Positions 25,742-34,744 of a DNA stretch of 64,000 nt are shown in pieces. Position 1 is the stretch's first letter; each line of letters starts with the position of its first letter. The DNA is from Paenibacillus pabuli. GTDB taxonomy: Bacteria; Bacillota; Bacilli; Paenibacillales; Paenibacillaceae. Both the position numbers and the translations under genes were made by a program. The notes under the pieces are model-generated. The model made no database searches and was not told the DNA's origin. It saw only the letters and a list, made by a program, of their open reading frames with translations. The stretch covers positions 6,510,001-6,574,000 of the forward strand of contig NZ_CP073714.1 in NCBI RefSeq assembly GCF_023101145.1, given 5' to 3'.

Positions 25742-27460
25742 TTAACTAAGCGGTGTAGCCGCAAACAACGTTTCACCTGTTTTCACCAGGTACAGCCCCT
25801 TTTCGGATACGCGAATATGTGGCAAATGTGAAGCCGTCAGAAATAGCAAGGAATACAAAGGATCGGTGAAGCGGTAACCGTGGGCACGCATCTTCTGGTT
25901 AAGCTGATCCACACGAGTACCAACCGACTCCATCCTCTCTAAACTCATAGCTCCACTCAATGGAAGGGGGATGTACACCTTCTCTCCATCAACGAAATAC
26001 ACCAAGATGCCTTCCCCGTGAAGTTGAAGCTCCCGAGATGCTTCGCACATTGCAGACGGCGAGCGTCCGAGCAGGAGCGTGTCGTTCGACGCGTTGTACG
26101 TGCTCGCCAATGCCTCAACACCGGTTGCGAAGCCCTTAATTCGGGTGTTTATCATCCACTCACCGTTGGTATCCAGCAGTGTCATCCAGTTTTCATCTGT
26201 TTCCAATTCTGAACGGAGATCAAAGTGGTATGGCTTGGTAATGACATCGTTGACAAGCTCGATCCCGGTATCCGTCTGGATTTCCATCTGTTCCAGCCTT
26301 AAGTTAACGAACGTTCGTCGGGATGGAAATACCTTACGAAGCCATGTGGATATCGCTGTATCGTCGGGCTCCGATACTCGCCGCCAATTGCGGACCACCC
26401 ACTCCCCTCGTTGCATGACATGCAGTGGTACAGGTTCGTTAATGGAGGTCAGGACGTTCAAGCAAGCCAATCTGCCTGGCGCAATCCCACCCAAGTCTTC
26501 TTCCAAGCCATAATAGACCGCGGGATTTAAAGTAGCTAGACGATAGGCCTCCGCCATGGGTATTCCTGCTTCCAGGCACATCTTGATCATGCTGGCGGAG
26601 CTCGTTTTCTCCACAAGGTTCGGTGACGGACCATCGCTGGTAAGCATCATTCGATTCAAGTTGAATCGTGAATCATGGCCCATCCCCTTAAGGATGTCAG
26701 GTAAATCCGGACGGATCGAAGAGTATCGAAGGGCCACGTAAAGTCCGGCTCGCAACCGCTTGAGCACATCTTCTGCATGGAGTGATTCATGATCTGCCCC
26801 GATACCTGCTGCAGCCATGGCGCTGATTTTTTCGTAGGATACCCCCGGTAAATGACCTTCCGCCCTCATCCGGTGATGCCGCTTCGCAAGATAAAGCCTT
26901 TCAATTAATTCTTCATCGCCTTGGAACAGCTTCGGCCATTCTGTTAACTCCCCGCACTGTATCACTCGATTATGCTGCAACCACGCCTCCATGGTCGATT
27001 GGTCGACCAGATCGGGCCGGTCAATGTTACACCACCACAGGAACATATGACTGCTCTCCTGCTCCAGCTTCTCGATGAACTGCAACGCATCATTCCCTAG
27101 AAGCATAAGTAAAGTCAAGTTGTCGTTAATCGACAGAACTGTGCCATCTCGAAGCAGAGCCTCTCCCCAAGTAAACGGATTATACATTTGGCATGGATGG
27201 GCGTGAGGCTCAATATATCCAGGCACGATAATATGTCCGCGTTCCAGTTCAACTACTTGGGTGTTAGAAGATATGGGCAGTTCCTTCGGTCCCACGTAGG
27301 CAATGCGACTATCAGACAGATAGATATTCGCTTGCTCGACTTCCCCGGTGTATACGTTCAAGTATGATACCTGCTTCAGCCACACCGTCGCTGGTTGATC
27401 GCCCATAGATACCGAAATGAGTTTGCGATATTCATTGATATTCATCGGGTAAATTCTCAT
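25742..27460 (-). CDS. Adenine-deaminase-like amidohydrolase (YerA type)
   Basis: 572 residues. The metal site motif is IVPGYIEPHAHPCQMYNPF; further ligands appear in GIGADHESLHAED and MMLTSDGPSPNLVEKT, and LGGIAPGRLACLNVLTSINE closes the barrel. The C-terminal about 170 residues are the extra adenine-deaminase-type domain. The overall plan is that of Ade and of B. subtilis YerA, which is annotated but not clearly shown to use adenine. It sits between the EcfT gene (eight bases away) and the acyl-CoA ligase, an odd place for purine salvage. A cyclic amide or ureido substrate is possible. Confidence 0.78.
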   Translation of the reverse strand: MRIYPMNINEYRKLISVSMGDQPATVWLKQVSYLNVYTGEVEQANIYLSDSRIAYVGPKELPISSNTQVVELERGHIIVPGYIEPHAHPCQMYNPFTWGEALLRDGTVLSINDNLTLLMLLGNDALQFIEKLEQESSHMFLWWCNIDRPDLVDQSTMEAWLQHNRVIQCGELTEWPKLFQGDEELIERLYLAKRHHRMRAEGHLPGVSYEKISAMAAAGIGADHESLHAEDVLKRLRAGLYVALRYSSIRPDLPDILKGMGHDSRFNLNRMMLTSDGPSPNLVEKTSSASMIKMCLEAGIPMAEAYRLATLNPAVYYGLEEDLGGIAPGRLACLNVLTSINEPVPLHVMQRGEWVVRNWRRVSEPDDTAISTWLRKVFPSRRTFVNLRLEQMEIQTDTGIELVNDVITKPYHFDLRSELETDENWMTLLDTNGEWMINTRIKGFATGVEALASTYNASNDTLLLGRSPSAMCEASRELQLHGEGILVYFVDGEKVYIPLPLSGAMSLERMESVGTRVDQLNQKMRAHGYRFTDPLYSLLFLTASHLPHIRVSEKGLYLVKTGETLFAATPLS

Positions 27461-27468
27461 AGATTACC

Positions 27469-28272
27469 TCACCTTCGTAGTACAAACAGCAAAGCGAAGC
27501 AAAGAATGGATACAGCTATTACCTTATAGTCCAGCTTCTTGAGGGATAACGTTCTCAGCTGCGTCCGATTCATTCCGGGGCTATAGCCGCGGGCCTCGAC
27601 TGCTAACGAAGCACTTTCGGCTTTCTGGAACGACAACAGCAAAATGGGCACCACGATGGGAATAAAACTCTGCAGCCGCCTTACTATATTGCCGGAATTA
27701 AAGCTGACACCTCTTGCGCGCTGCGCCTTCATAATCGTATCCGTCTCATTGATAAGGATTGGGATAAAACGAATAGTCCACGAGATCATCATTGCAATTT
27801 CCTGTGTAGGGACACCAAACCGCTTCACGGGATTCAACAATTCTTCGATAGCCTGAGTGAGGTCGCTCAGTTTCGTTGTGAGCGTCAGCAAGGAGGCTAT
27901 GACAAGAAGAAGAATGATTCGAATGGCAATGCTGCCTGCTTTGACGACACCTTCCTCGTAGATCGTAATTGCCCCAGCCTCAAGCAACAATCGATCCCCT
28001 TGAGTCAAGAAGATGTGAAACAGAGATGTAACCATGACGATCAGCCATGCAGGTTTTAACCCCCTGATAATATAGGAGGCTGGAATTTGGGATACAGTTA
28101 CCACGCCAACAACCAACGCCGCGGACAGTGCATACGAAATCCACGATTTTAGCAGCATGACTGACAGCATAAAGAGAAAAACGATCGTAAGTTTGGCTCT
28201 CGGATCAAGTCGGTGAATGATGGAGTCGCGATGAATATACTGACCAATGATAAAAGATTGAGATAAGGACAT
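27469..28272 (-). CDS. ecfT: ECF transporter transmembrane component EcfT
   Basis: 267 residues with about five membrane helices. The coupling helices carry the two Ala-Arg-Gly motifs: MKAQRARGVSF and ASLAVEARGYSPG. These dock on the two ATPases. Start at ATG 28272, three bases after the ecfA' stop, with AAGGAAGG upstream; the longer frame into the ATPase gene is less likely. With EcfA, EcfA' and BioY it forms a complete importer. Confidence 0.88.
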   Translation of the reverse strand: MSLSQSFIIGQYIHRDSIIHRLDPRAKLTIVFLFMLSVMLLKSWISYALSAALVVGVVTVSQIPASYIIRGLKPAWLIVMVTSLFHIFLTQGDRLLLEAGAITIYEEGVVKAGSIAIRIILLLVIASLLTLTTKLSDLTQAIEELLNPVKRFGVPTQEIAMMISWTIRFIPILINETDTIMKAQRARGVSFNSGNIVRRLQSFIPIVVPILLLSFQKAESASLAVEARGYSPGMNRTQLRTLSLKKLDYKVIAVSILCFALLFVLRR

Positions 28273-28274
28273 AA

Positions 28275-29138
28275 CTATAATTCCTTCCTTTGAAAGCAAT
28301 CCGCGATATACTTTAAAATCCATTCCTTCTTCGTTGATTTCAGCTCCAACGAGGTGTTCAATTTTGCGTTTAAGGCTTCGACGAGTTGGAGCGCTTGGGG
28401 TAACTTCAGCCCCATATCATTCAGCTCGTTTCGGTATTCAGAGAATAACGTCAGCGGATCTGTTTTGGTTTGAACCTGGCCTCGTTCGAATACAACCACC
28501 TCATCGGCATATTCAGCCACAATCTCCATATCGTGTGTCACCATAATGATCGTGCGTTCTTTTTCCTGCTGCCAGGAGCGGAACAGTTCCATAAGTTGTT
28601 CTTTCCCTTCCGAATCCAGCCCAACAGTCGGTTCGTCGAGAATAAGAACCTCCGGGTCCATTGCCAACACGCTCGCAATAGCGACTCTCCGTTTCTCCCC
28701 ACCACTGAGTTCAAAGGGGGAGCGCTCGCAAAATGATTCGTTTAGACCAACCTTGCTCAACGCCTCCAAACATTTGCTTCGAACCTTTTCTGCAGGCCAA
28801 CCCAAATTTTTGGGCCCAAACGAGACATCCTTTAATACCGTATCCTCGAACAGCTGATGCTCCGGTAATTGAAATACAATGCCTACTTTGTCGTAGAGAA
28901 CCTGTGCCCGCTTCTTGCCGTTCGTAATTCGAATTGATCCGATTTCAACTGTTCCGGCCGTGGGTTGCAGAAGCCCGTTAATTAGCTGTACGAAGGTCGA
29001 TTTTCCTGAGCCTGTTCTTCCGACGACAGCAATGATGCGGTTACTCCCCATAGTGAGTGTGATATTGTCCAAGACATTATTTTGCAGTGGCGTCCCGGAA
29101 TGATACATAAAGGAAACCTCTCTTAACGTAATTTGCAT
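28275..29138 (-). CDS. ECF transporter ATPase (EcfA')
   Basis: 287 residues. Walker A is VVGRTGSGKSTFVQLINGLL, Q-loop is GIVFQLPEHQLFEDTVLKDV, signature FELSGGEKRRVAIAS, Walker B VLILDEPTVGLDSEGK, switch MVTHDME. The Gln-leu-pro-glu-his-gln stretch is the ECF-type Q-helix. Its first 16 bases overlap the end of the upstream ATPase gene. It corresponds to EcfA2-type subunits in the usual heterodimer. Confidence 0.9.
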   Translation of the reverse strand: MQITLREVSFMYHSGTPLQNNVLDNITLTMGSNRIIAVVGRTGSGKSTFVQLINGLLQPTAGTVEIGSIRITNGKKRAQVLYDKVGIVFQLPEHQLFEDTVLKDVSFGPKNLGWPAEKVRSKCLEALSKVGLNESFCERSPFELSGGEKRRVAIASVLAMDPEVLILDEPTVGLDSEGKEQLMELFRSWQQEKERTIIMVTHDMEIVAEYADEVVVFERGQVQTKTDPLTLFSEYRNELNDMGLKLPQALQLVEALNAKLNTSLELKSTKKEWILKYIADCFQRKEL

Positions 29139-29932
29139 AAATCAACCACCAAATCTTCCAGAGTTAGTGATGAGGAAAGCTGGAGCCCTTCCCGGCGCAA
29201 TGTCTCTCTTGCCTCCACGACAAACGGGGCAGCTAAACCGGGAATTCGCCGGTATTCGTTCTGGAACAACTCTTCCGGTGTTCCATCATAACAAATAGCA
29301 CCCTGGTCGAGCACAATGACTCTTGATGCCGCTGCAATCTCCTCTACGTCGTGCGTGATCGTTACAATCGTAATACCTTCGTTGTGTAGTTCCCTCATAA
29401 GAAGCGCGATCTGCTCCTTGCCTTCCGGATCCAGCATCGAGGTTGATTCATCAAAAACGATAACTTCGGGCTCCATGGCAAGAACACCCGCAATAGCAAT
29501 ACGCTGCTTTTGACCGCCTGATAACGAATAAATGTCCGCATTACGGTAATCCAACATGCTTACCTGTCTTAGCGCCTCTGTTCCGCGACGCTCGATATCG
29601 CCAGTGGGAACGCAAACGTTCTGCAAACCAAAAGCAATATCTTCAAACACCGTAGAGGCAACAATCTGATTCTCAGGATTCTGAAAGATCATCCCGATCC
29701 TCTGGCGAATGATGCCTAAGTCATCTTCATTGGACGTCGCATAATTTTTATAGGTTACTTGGCCCGCCGTAGGGCGGAGCAGTCCGTTCATTAACCTTGC
29801 AATGGTGGATTTCCCTGCTCCGTTCCTTCCGGCAAAAGCCACATATTCCCCAGGATTAATTCTCAGGCTTATCTCATTCAACATTGTTGCACGGTTCGCA
29901 TAGCCGAATGTTACATTTGAAAATTGGATCAC
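29123..29932 (-). CDS. ECF transporter ATPase (EcfA)
   Basis: 269 residues. Walker A is FAGRNGAGKSTIARLMNGLL, Q-loop MIFQNPENQIVASTVFEDIA (EcfA1-like), signature IYSLSGGQKQRIAIAGVLA, Walker B VIVFDESTSMLDPEGK and switch TITHDVEE. The DES in place of DEP in Walker B and FQNPENQ are typical of EcfA1. It lies 120 bases after bioY. The housekeeping ecfA1A2T genes normally lie by the ribosomal protein genes, so this is a second, dedicated set. In the 120-base gap only a weak AAGCGC/GCGCTT pairing is seen. Confidence 0.9.
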   Translation of the reverse strand: MIQFSNVTFGYANRATMLNEISLRINPGEYVAFAGRNGAGKSTIARLMNGLLRPTAGQVTYKNYATSNEDDLGIIRQRIGMIFQNPENQIVASTVFEDIAFGLQNVCVPTGDIERRGTEALRQVSMLDYRNADIYSLSGGQKQRIAIAGVLAMEPEVIVFDESTSMLDPEGKEQIALLMRELHNEGITIVTITHDVEEIAAASRVIVLDQGAICYDGTPEELFQNEYRRIPGLAAPFVVEARETLRREGLQLSSSLTLEDLVVDLCKLR

Positions 29933-30052
29933 AATTGTCCCTCCGTCGCTAAAGCGCGATTTACTCAGAGAAGCGCTTATGGAATCGAGTCCTGATCTAA
30001 ATAAACGGTTGCTTAAATCCGATACATCTTGTTCTTCATATTGGGACGTCGA

Positions 30053-30625
30053 TTAAGCCCTTGGAGCTTGGCTCCTGGCCTCCTGAATCATCGTAGGACT
30101 TACCTTGAGGATTCTAACGGCAATGAGTGAAGCAAGTACGGCTTTGAGCAGATCTCCTGGAATGAAAACAAGGTTGCCTATTGCTGCCTTTGCAATCGGT
30201 ACATCCGTGATAATGGATAGGAATGGAACGCCGACAGCATACACAACTAAGATTCCTCCAACGACGTTGCTGAGGAGAAACTTCCAGAATTTCATGCCTG
30301 TAGTGGATGCGCGTTGAACCATGAATCCAATTACGAATGCCGCTACTGGATAGCTAAGAACATATCCGCCTGTAGGGCCAATCAGAACGGATAAGCCTCC
30401 TCTGCCACCCGATAACAACGGTGCCCCCAAACCAATGAGAATGACAAAGAGTAAGAGACTTAATCCTCCCAATCTAGCGCCAAGTATGCTGCCTGCCAGC
30501 ATGACGCCCAGTGTCTGCACCGTAATAGGCACTGGAATAAACGGAAGAGGAATAGGCGGTAAGAGCCCCAGTACTGCGATAACTGCTGCCATAATCGCCG
30601 TAAACATCATTTCTCTAATCTTCAC
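30053..30625 (-). CDS. bioY: Biotin transporter substrate-binding component BioY
   Basis: Membrane S-component of 190 residues with six helices. The BioY family patterns are PFIPVPITVQTLGVMLAGSI, LGARLGGLSLLLFVILIGLG and GRGGLSVLIGPTGGYVLSYP. It binds biotin, and family members may accept dethiobiotin or related acids. The start is GTG 30625 with GGAGGAA upstream; no ATG fits. The whole ECF set follows directly. No BirA operator (TTGTTAACC and its inverted copy) is seen in front, which is unusual for a bioY gene. Confidence 0.9.
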   Translation of the reverse strand: MKIREMMFTAIMAAVIAVLGLLPPIPLPFIPVPITVQTLGVMLAGSILGARLGGLSLLLFVILIGLGAPLLSGGRGGLSVLIGPTGGYVLSYPVAAFVIGFMVQRASTTGMKFWKFLLSNVVGGILVVYAVGVPFLSIITDVPIAKAAIGNLVFIPGDLLKAVLASLIAVRILKVSPTMIQEARSQAPRA

Positions 30626-30691
30626 AAAAAATTCCTCCCATATTAATAGAATGGTTATCTTTGGAATATCAATTCAGTGGTGTAGTATGTA

Positions 30692-31675
30692 TTAACTTAA
30701 TAAAAGAACCTTTCCAAGGATGCTTGATTCAGCGGCTGCAATGGCCTGTTTCACATTGGTAAGCTCATACGTCGGCCCAATGTTTGCCATCAATAGTCGG
30801 CCGTTCCGAACTAGCTCAATCACTTCATTGAATACCTGTTCCCACTGTTCTTGCGAGCATCGCTCTACCCAGTGCTTCAGCCAAAAGAGTTTGACTTTAA
30901 CTTGCGTTCCTTGAGTGGCTTCATGCCATATCGGGGCGATGCCTGAGAGAAGTCCGACGCTTATTACCGTGCCATGAGGCCTTAGAAAACTTACGAGCCG
31001 CTCTCCGTCTGCCCCTCCGATGCAGTCGACAGCAGCACTAGCACCACATCCCTCCGTTATTTCTGCAATTCTCTCCTGCAACAACTCTTCCATCGTATTC
31101 AGGACAGAATATGCCCCGAGACGATATAATTCAGCAGTATGGTGATCATTCCTTGTAAGCGCAATCATACGGAATCCCAAAATTTTCGATAACTGTGCAA
31201 AAATTCGCCCGATTGCGGAACCACCCGCATTGACGATTAAGGTATCCCCGTACGTAAGCTGAAGCATATCCATACAAATCAGCCAAGCGGTTATCGGGTT
31301 AATGTAGATCTGACTTGCCGACTCGTCATTAATTTCATCGGGCACGAAGATCGCATGTCGATCCAACGTTTTCACTACTTCCTGCCACGTGTTCTCGCCT
31401 TTCAGCGGCAAGACGCGTCGACCCAACAGTTGAGTGGATACTCCCGGCCCTACCGCCTCCACTACCCCAACTCCCTCGAACCCTGGTACAGCTGGCAATA
31501 CCGTCCGGTGCGGATATGCACCTCGGACGGGGATGACATCTGAGGGATTAATGGGCCGAGCGCGCATCCTTACCGATAATTCACCGGGACCGGGGGGCAC
31601 CAGCTCCTTCTCCTCTATGCACAGTACTTCGCTCGGGTCGCCAAAACGATAATAACGTATAACCTTGGCCTTCAT
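30692..31675 (-). CDS. Medium-chain reductase resembling trans-2-enoyl-CoA reductase
   Basis: 327 residues of the MDR family without the zinc ligands. ARPINPSDVIPVRGAYP and PAVPGFEGVGVVEAVGPGVS match the ETR / enoyl-thioester reductase plan. The NADPH loop is LIVNAGGSAIGRIFAQLSKI, and ENTWQEVVKTLDRHAIFVPD agrees with the ETR TW region. It would reduce 2-enoyl-CoA to acyl-CoA with NADPH. The alternative is a quinone oxidoreductase, as YhfP of B. subtilis is annotated. First gene of the 13-gene run; CAGGAG lies some 13 bases before the ATG. Confidence 0.72.
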   Translation of the reverse strand: MKAKVIRYYRFGDPSEVLCIEEKELVPPGPGELSVRMRARPINPSDVIPVRGAYPHRTVLPAVPGFEGVGVVEAVGPGVSTQLLGRRVLPLKGENTWQEVVKTLDRHAIFVPDEINDESASQIYINPITAWLICMDMLQLTYGDTLIVNAGGSAIGRIFAQLSKILGFRMIALTRNDHHTAELYRLGAYSVLNTMEELLQERIAEITEGCGASAAVDCIGGADGERLVSFLRPHGTVISVGLLSGIAPIWHEATQGTQVKVKLFWLKHWVERCSQEQWEQVFNEVIELVRNGRLLMANIGPTYELTNVKQAIAAAESSILGKVLLLS

Positions 31676-32126
31676 TATTTTATTTCAACTCCTGAATTCA
31701 TTTTTTCATAGATAACAATAGAAGTTTAAACATGATACGCAATAAAATGGCTTCCAGCTAACGCAAGAAAGTGTAGGAAGACCTACTACGCTGAGTGAAC
31801 TTACACCATTCTGATAAAGAACAAGCTACTCCCATGGAGTAAGGTGCGTCCGATTCCAAGCAGTATAACAAGTGACGCAAATGGTTCATGATTCTCAGTT
31901 ATGGATTATGGATTTAACTATGCAACCGAATGAAATTATATTATGTAGGAAAACATGGCTTACTGAAGAGGGAGTAGTGGAAATTCGTTTAACTGGCGAA
32001 AACTGGTACAAAACAACAATATCATTGGAATATTTTACATGCAACAACTTATTATGACGTATACCAACTTTTTTTATCTTTTGTGTATTTCGTTAGATTT
32101 TTTTCGACAAAAAATAAATCAAAGAA
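31676..32126. other. Intergenic stretch, promoter region of the BioY/acyl-CoA run
   Basis: About 450 AT-rich bases. A plus-strand frame at 31872-32057 (61 codons, GTG start) has no ribosome site and is not called. The stretch should hold the promoter for the minus-strand run, but I see no clear pair of hexamers and no BirA-type palindrome. Confidence 0.4.
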
Positions 32127-32149
32127 CCTGACGGGAAATCCCCGCCAGG
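32127..32149 (-). terminator. Terminator of the alpha-glucoside operon
   Basis: CCTGACGGG / CCCGCCAGG (one G-T pair on RNA) around five bases. T-rich sequence follows on the minus strand 20-40 bases after the GH13 stop. Confidence 0.65.
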
Positions 32150-32169
32150 CTCAGGTAACTTGCGATGTA

Positions 32170-33813
32170 TTATAAGGAGTAAATGAGCGCCTCATAAGGA
32201 CGCAAACGAACGGTGCCGTTTCTAACCTCATCGGAGGTTGACCGATCCAGATTGCCAATGACCAAGCGGGCATTCGTGGTTCGATCAGCGAAGGAAGCAG
32301 GCAGACGATAGGACTGCTCCTGGTCCGAATGATTGAGCATGACCAACCATGTCACTCCATCCAGACTGCGGCTGTATGCATAGACATGCTCATCCCCTGC
32401 CGATTGGTCACGATAATCTCCATAGACCATAACCGCGTGCGTTTTACGCAACGCAATCAGCTGCTGATAATATGCAAATATGGAATCTTGTGCGGCCAAA
32501 TCCCGCTCCACATTAATCTCTTCATAGTTGGGATTCACCTGCATCCACGGCTGCCCTTCGGTAAACCCGGCGTGTTTGCTGCTGTCCCACTGCATCGGTG
32601 TGCGAGAATTATCCCGACTCAGCGGTTGAAGACTGTGGAGGACTTCATCTGGCGCACGGCCTTTACCGGTTTCTTCCTTATATTTGTTCTTCATGGCAAT
32701 ATCATGATATTCATCAATGGAAGAGAACCGGACTCCCGTCATGCCGATCTCCTCTCCCTGGAATACATACGGTGTTCCCGGAAGGGTATGAATCATGGTC
32801 GCCAGTTGTTTGGCGGATTCCACTCGGTATTGTCCATCATTGCCATACCTTGAAACCTGCCTTGTGTGATCGTGATTGTTCAGGAACTGGGAGTTCCAAC
32901 CTTCATTACGGAACGCTTCATACCAGCTCTCCTGAATTTCCTTGTACCGTGCCAGATTCCAAGTAGGCATGTCATCCGCCACCTGGAAATGGAATAACGT
33001 ATGCAGCTCTTTCCGGTTATCCCCCACATACAGAAGGCCATCCTCTGGTGTAACAAACGGAATTTCTCCCACGGTCATAATGTCATAATGCTGGAGAACC
33101 TCCCGATTCATTTCCTGCAAATATTCATGAATGCCCGGATTATTGCCCAGATAATCAATATGCTCCGGATGCTCCGCATCTGGGAAGCCTTCCAGCTTGG
33201 CGAGCAGATTAATGACATCCATACGGAAGCCGTCAATGCCCTGATCCAGCCAGAAACGCATCATCCGATAGATCTCCTGACGCAGTTCAGCATTTTCCCA
33301 ATTCAGATCAGGCTGCTCCTTCGCAAAGGAATGGAAGTAATACTCTCCCGTTCGCTCATCGAAAGTCCACGTTGACGGTTCAAAATAGGAGCGCCAGTTG
33401 TTCGGTGGTCCATCCGTCTTACCCGGCTTCCAGATATACCAGTCCCGTTTCGGATGATCGACAGAAGAACGCGATTCTTCAAACCATGCATGCTGCTCTG
33501 ATGTATGATTGACCACCAGATCCATAATGAGCTTCATGTCCAGTTCATGGACCTTGTCCAGCAATTGCTTGAACTGCTCCATCGTTCCGGCTTTCGCCAT
33601 AATGCGATAATAATCCGCGATATCGTATCCGTTGTCTTTATCCGGCGATTCATAGATGGGATTAAGCCAGATGACATCTATGCCCAGGCTTTTAATATAG
33701 TCGAGCTTGAGCATCAAACCTTCCAAATCCCCGATGCCGTCCCCATTCGCATCCAGGAAGCTTCGCCAGTAAACCTGATACACCACAGCTTCTTTCCACC
33801 ATGCCCGGTTCAT
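32170..33813 (-). CDS. GH13 alpha-glucosidase (oligo-1,6-glucosidase type)
   Basis: 547 residues, cytoplasmic, no signal peptide. The (beta/alpha)8 barrel motifs are VIWLNPIYESP, MDLVVNHTSEQH, GIDGFRMDVINLLAK (nucleophile Asp), VGEIPFVTPE (acid/base Glu) and FLNNHDHTRQVSRYG (third Asp). The N-terminus WWKEAVVYQVYWRSFLDANG is that of GH13_31-type enzymes. It hydrolyses short alpha-glucosides or isomaltosides; Val following the catalytic Glu's usual context does not allow a firm specificity call. It ends the operon begun by GH65. RBS AAGGGGAG. Confidence 0.9.
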   Translation of the reverse strand: MNRAWWKEAVVYQVYWRSFLDANGDGIGDLEGLMLKLDYIKSLGIDVIWLNPIYESPDKDNGYDIADYYRIMAKAGTMEQFKQLLDKVHELDMKLIMDLVVNHTSEQHAWFEESRSSVDHPKRDWYIWKPGKTDGPPNNWRSYFEPSTWTFDERTGEYYFHSFAKEQPDLNWENAELRQEIYRMMRFWLDQGIDGFRMDVINLLAKLEGFPDAEHPEHIDYLGNNPGIHEYLQEMNREVLQHYDIMTVGEIPFVTPEDGLLYVGDNRKELHTLFHFQVADDMPTWNLARYKEIQESWYEAFRNEGWNSQFLNNHDHTRQVSRYGNDGQYRVESAKQLATMIHTLPGTPYVFQGEEIGMTGVRFSSIDEYHDIAMKNKYKEETGKGRAPDEVLHSLQPLSRDNSRTPMQWDSSKHAGFTEGQPWMQVNPNYEEINVERDLAAQDSIFAYYQQLIALRKTHAVMVYGDYRDQSAGDEHVYAYSRSLDGVTWLVMLNHSDQEQSYRLPASFADRTTNARLVIGNLDRSTSDEVRNGTVRLRPYEALIYSL

Positions 33814-33848
33814 GCTGTATCTCCCCTTTCTTGCATTACTTTGGTTTA

Positions 33849-34547
33849 TTAAACTTCTTTCAGGGAGTTCTCTCTCAACGTGCTCTCCAGAAAAGCTAAC
33901 GTCAGCTGTGTCGTATCCTTCAACACCACATCCGCACCGGAACCTTTAAGCACAGCTTCTTCGCCAATACCCACAGCGATCATGCCTGCGGCTTTGATGG
34001 CCTCAATACCGGCTTGCGCATCCTCGATGCCGATGCAGGCCTTTACGTTAGCCCCCACTTCTTCCGCTCCCCGCAGGAACAGATCAGGTGCAGGTTTGCC
34101 GTGCGGTACGGAATCCGGATGCACCACATAGCGGAACAGCGAGTCCAACTCCAGCGCCTTCAGAATTTGAGGAGCATTTTTGCTCGCCGAAGCGATCACT
34201 GCAGGAATACCGGAGGCTTGCAGCTCCAGTAGCAATTCCCGAATTCCAGGGTAAGTGTGCTCCGGTGTCAGCGAGTCCAGCAGCGAGACGTAATGTTTGT
34301 TTTTACGGCTTGCGAATGCTTCCTTTTCCTCAGCCGAAAATGCATCTTCCTTGCCACCCAGACGTAAAATGCGCGCCAGCGACTCCCCGCGGCTAATGCC
34401 CTTTAACTGCTCGTTGAACTCACGGTCAAACGGGATGTCCAGCTCTTCTCCAAGCTGTTTCCATGCAACATAATGATACTCCGCTGTGTCCGTGATGACT
34501 CCATCCAAATCAAAAATAACGGCTTGAAGTGCTCCGTTCCCTTTCAT
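33849..34547 (-). CDS. pgmB: Beta-phosphoglucomutase
   Basis: HAD-family enzyme of 232 residues that converts beta-glucose 1-phosphate to glucose 6-phosphate. The nucleophile and acid/base are D13 and D15 in VIFDLDGVITDTAEYHYVAW; LKGISRGESLARIL is the cap substrate loop, IASASKNAPQILKAL holds motif II/III, and IGIEDAQAGIEAIKAAG is the C-terminal Asp site. GGGGAGG lies nine bases before ATG 34547. It completes phosphorolysis by the GH65 enzyme, whose product is beta-glucose 1-phosphate. Confidence 0.92.
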   Translation of the reverse strand: MKGNGALQAVIFDLDGVITDTAEYHYVAWKQLGEELDIPFDREFNEQLKGISRGESLARILRLGGKEDAFSAEEKEAFASRKNKHYVSLLDSLTPEHTYPGIRELLLELQASGIPAVIASASKNAPQILKALELDSLFRYVVHPDSVPHGKPAPDLFLRGAEEVGANVKACIGIEDAQAGIEAIKAAGMIAVGIGEEAVLKGSGADVVLKDTTQLTLAFLESTLRENSLKEV

Positions 34548-34644
34548 CTTTCCGTTCCTCCCCATGTCATTGCTCTAGTTGAGTTCAACTAAAAGATATT
34601 TACACTGGCCACTACGATGACAGAATAACCTTCCGATCGCTGTT

Positions 34645-34693
34645 ATCCCCAGATTTTTTTTGATATCCTTTTCAGAAGGGAAAATCCGGGGAT
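34645..34693. repeat. Long imperfect stem-loop between pgmB and the glycosidase gene
   Basis: ATCCCCAGATTTT pairs with AAAATCCGGGGAT (one mismatch) around about 23 bases. It lies in the 217-base gap upstream of pgmB, with no T run beyond it on the minus strand. It may protect or process the operon mRNA. Confidence 0.45.
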
Positions 34694-34744
34694 AAAGGCG
34701 AACACTTCGCTTCTTCAGGTTATTTCTGCCCTCTCCGTTATCGT

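Noticed and set aside
30626..31760. BirA operator before bioY or the enoyl reductase gene
   Set aside because: No TTGTTAACC-type half-sites with the usual 14-16 bp spacing were found; only AT-rich partial resemblances.
31872..32057. 61-codon plus-strand frame in the gap before the GH13 operon
   Set aside because: GTG start without a ribosome site, no recognisable family and no downstream terminator of its own.
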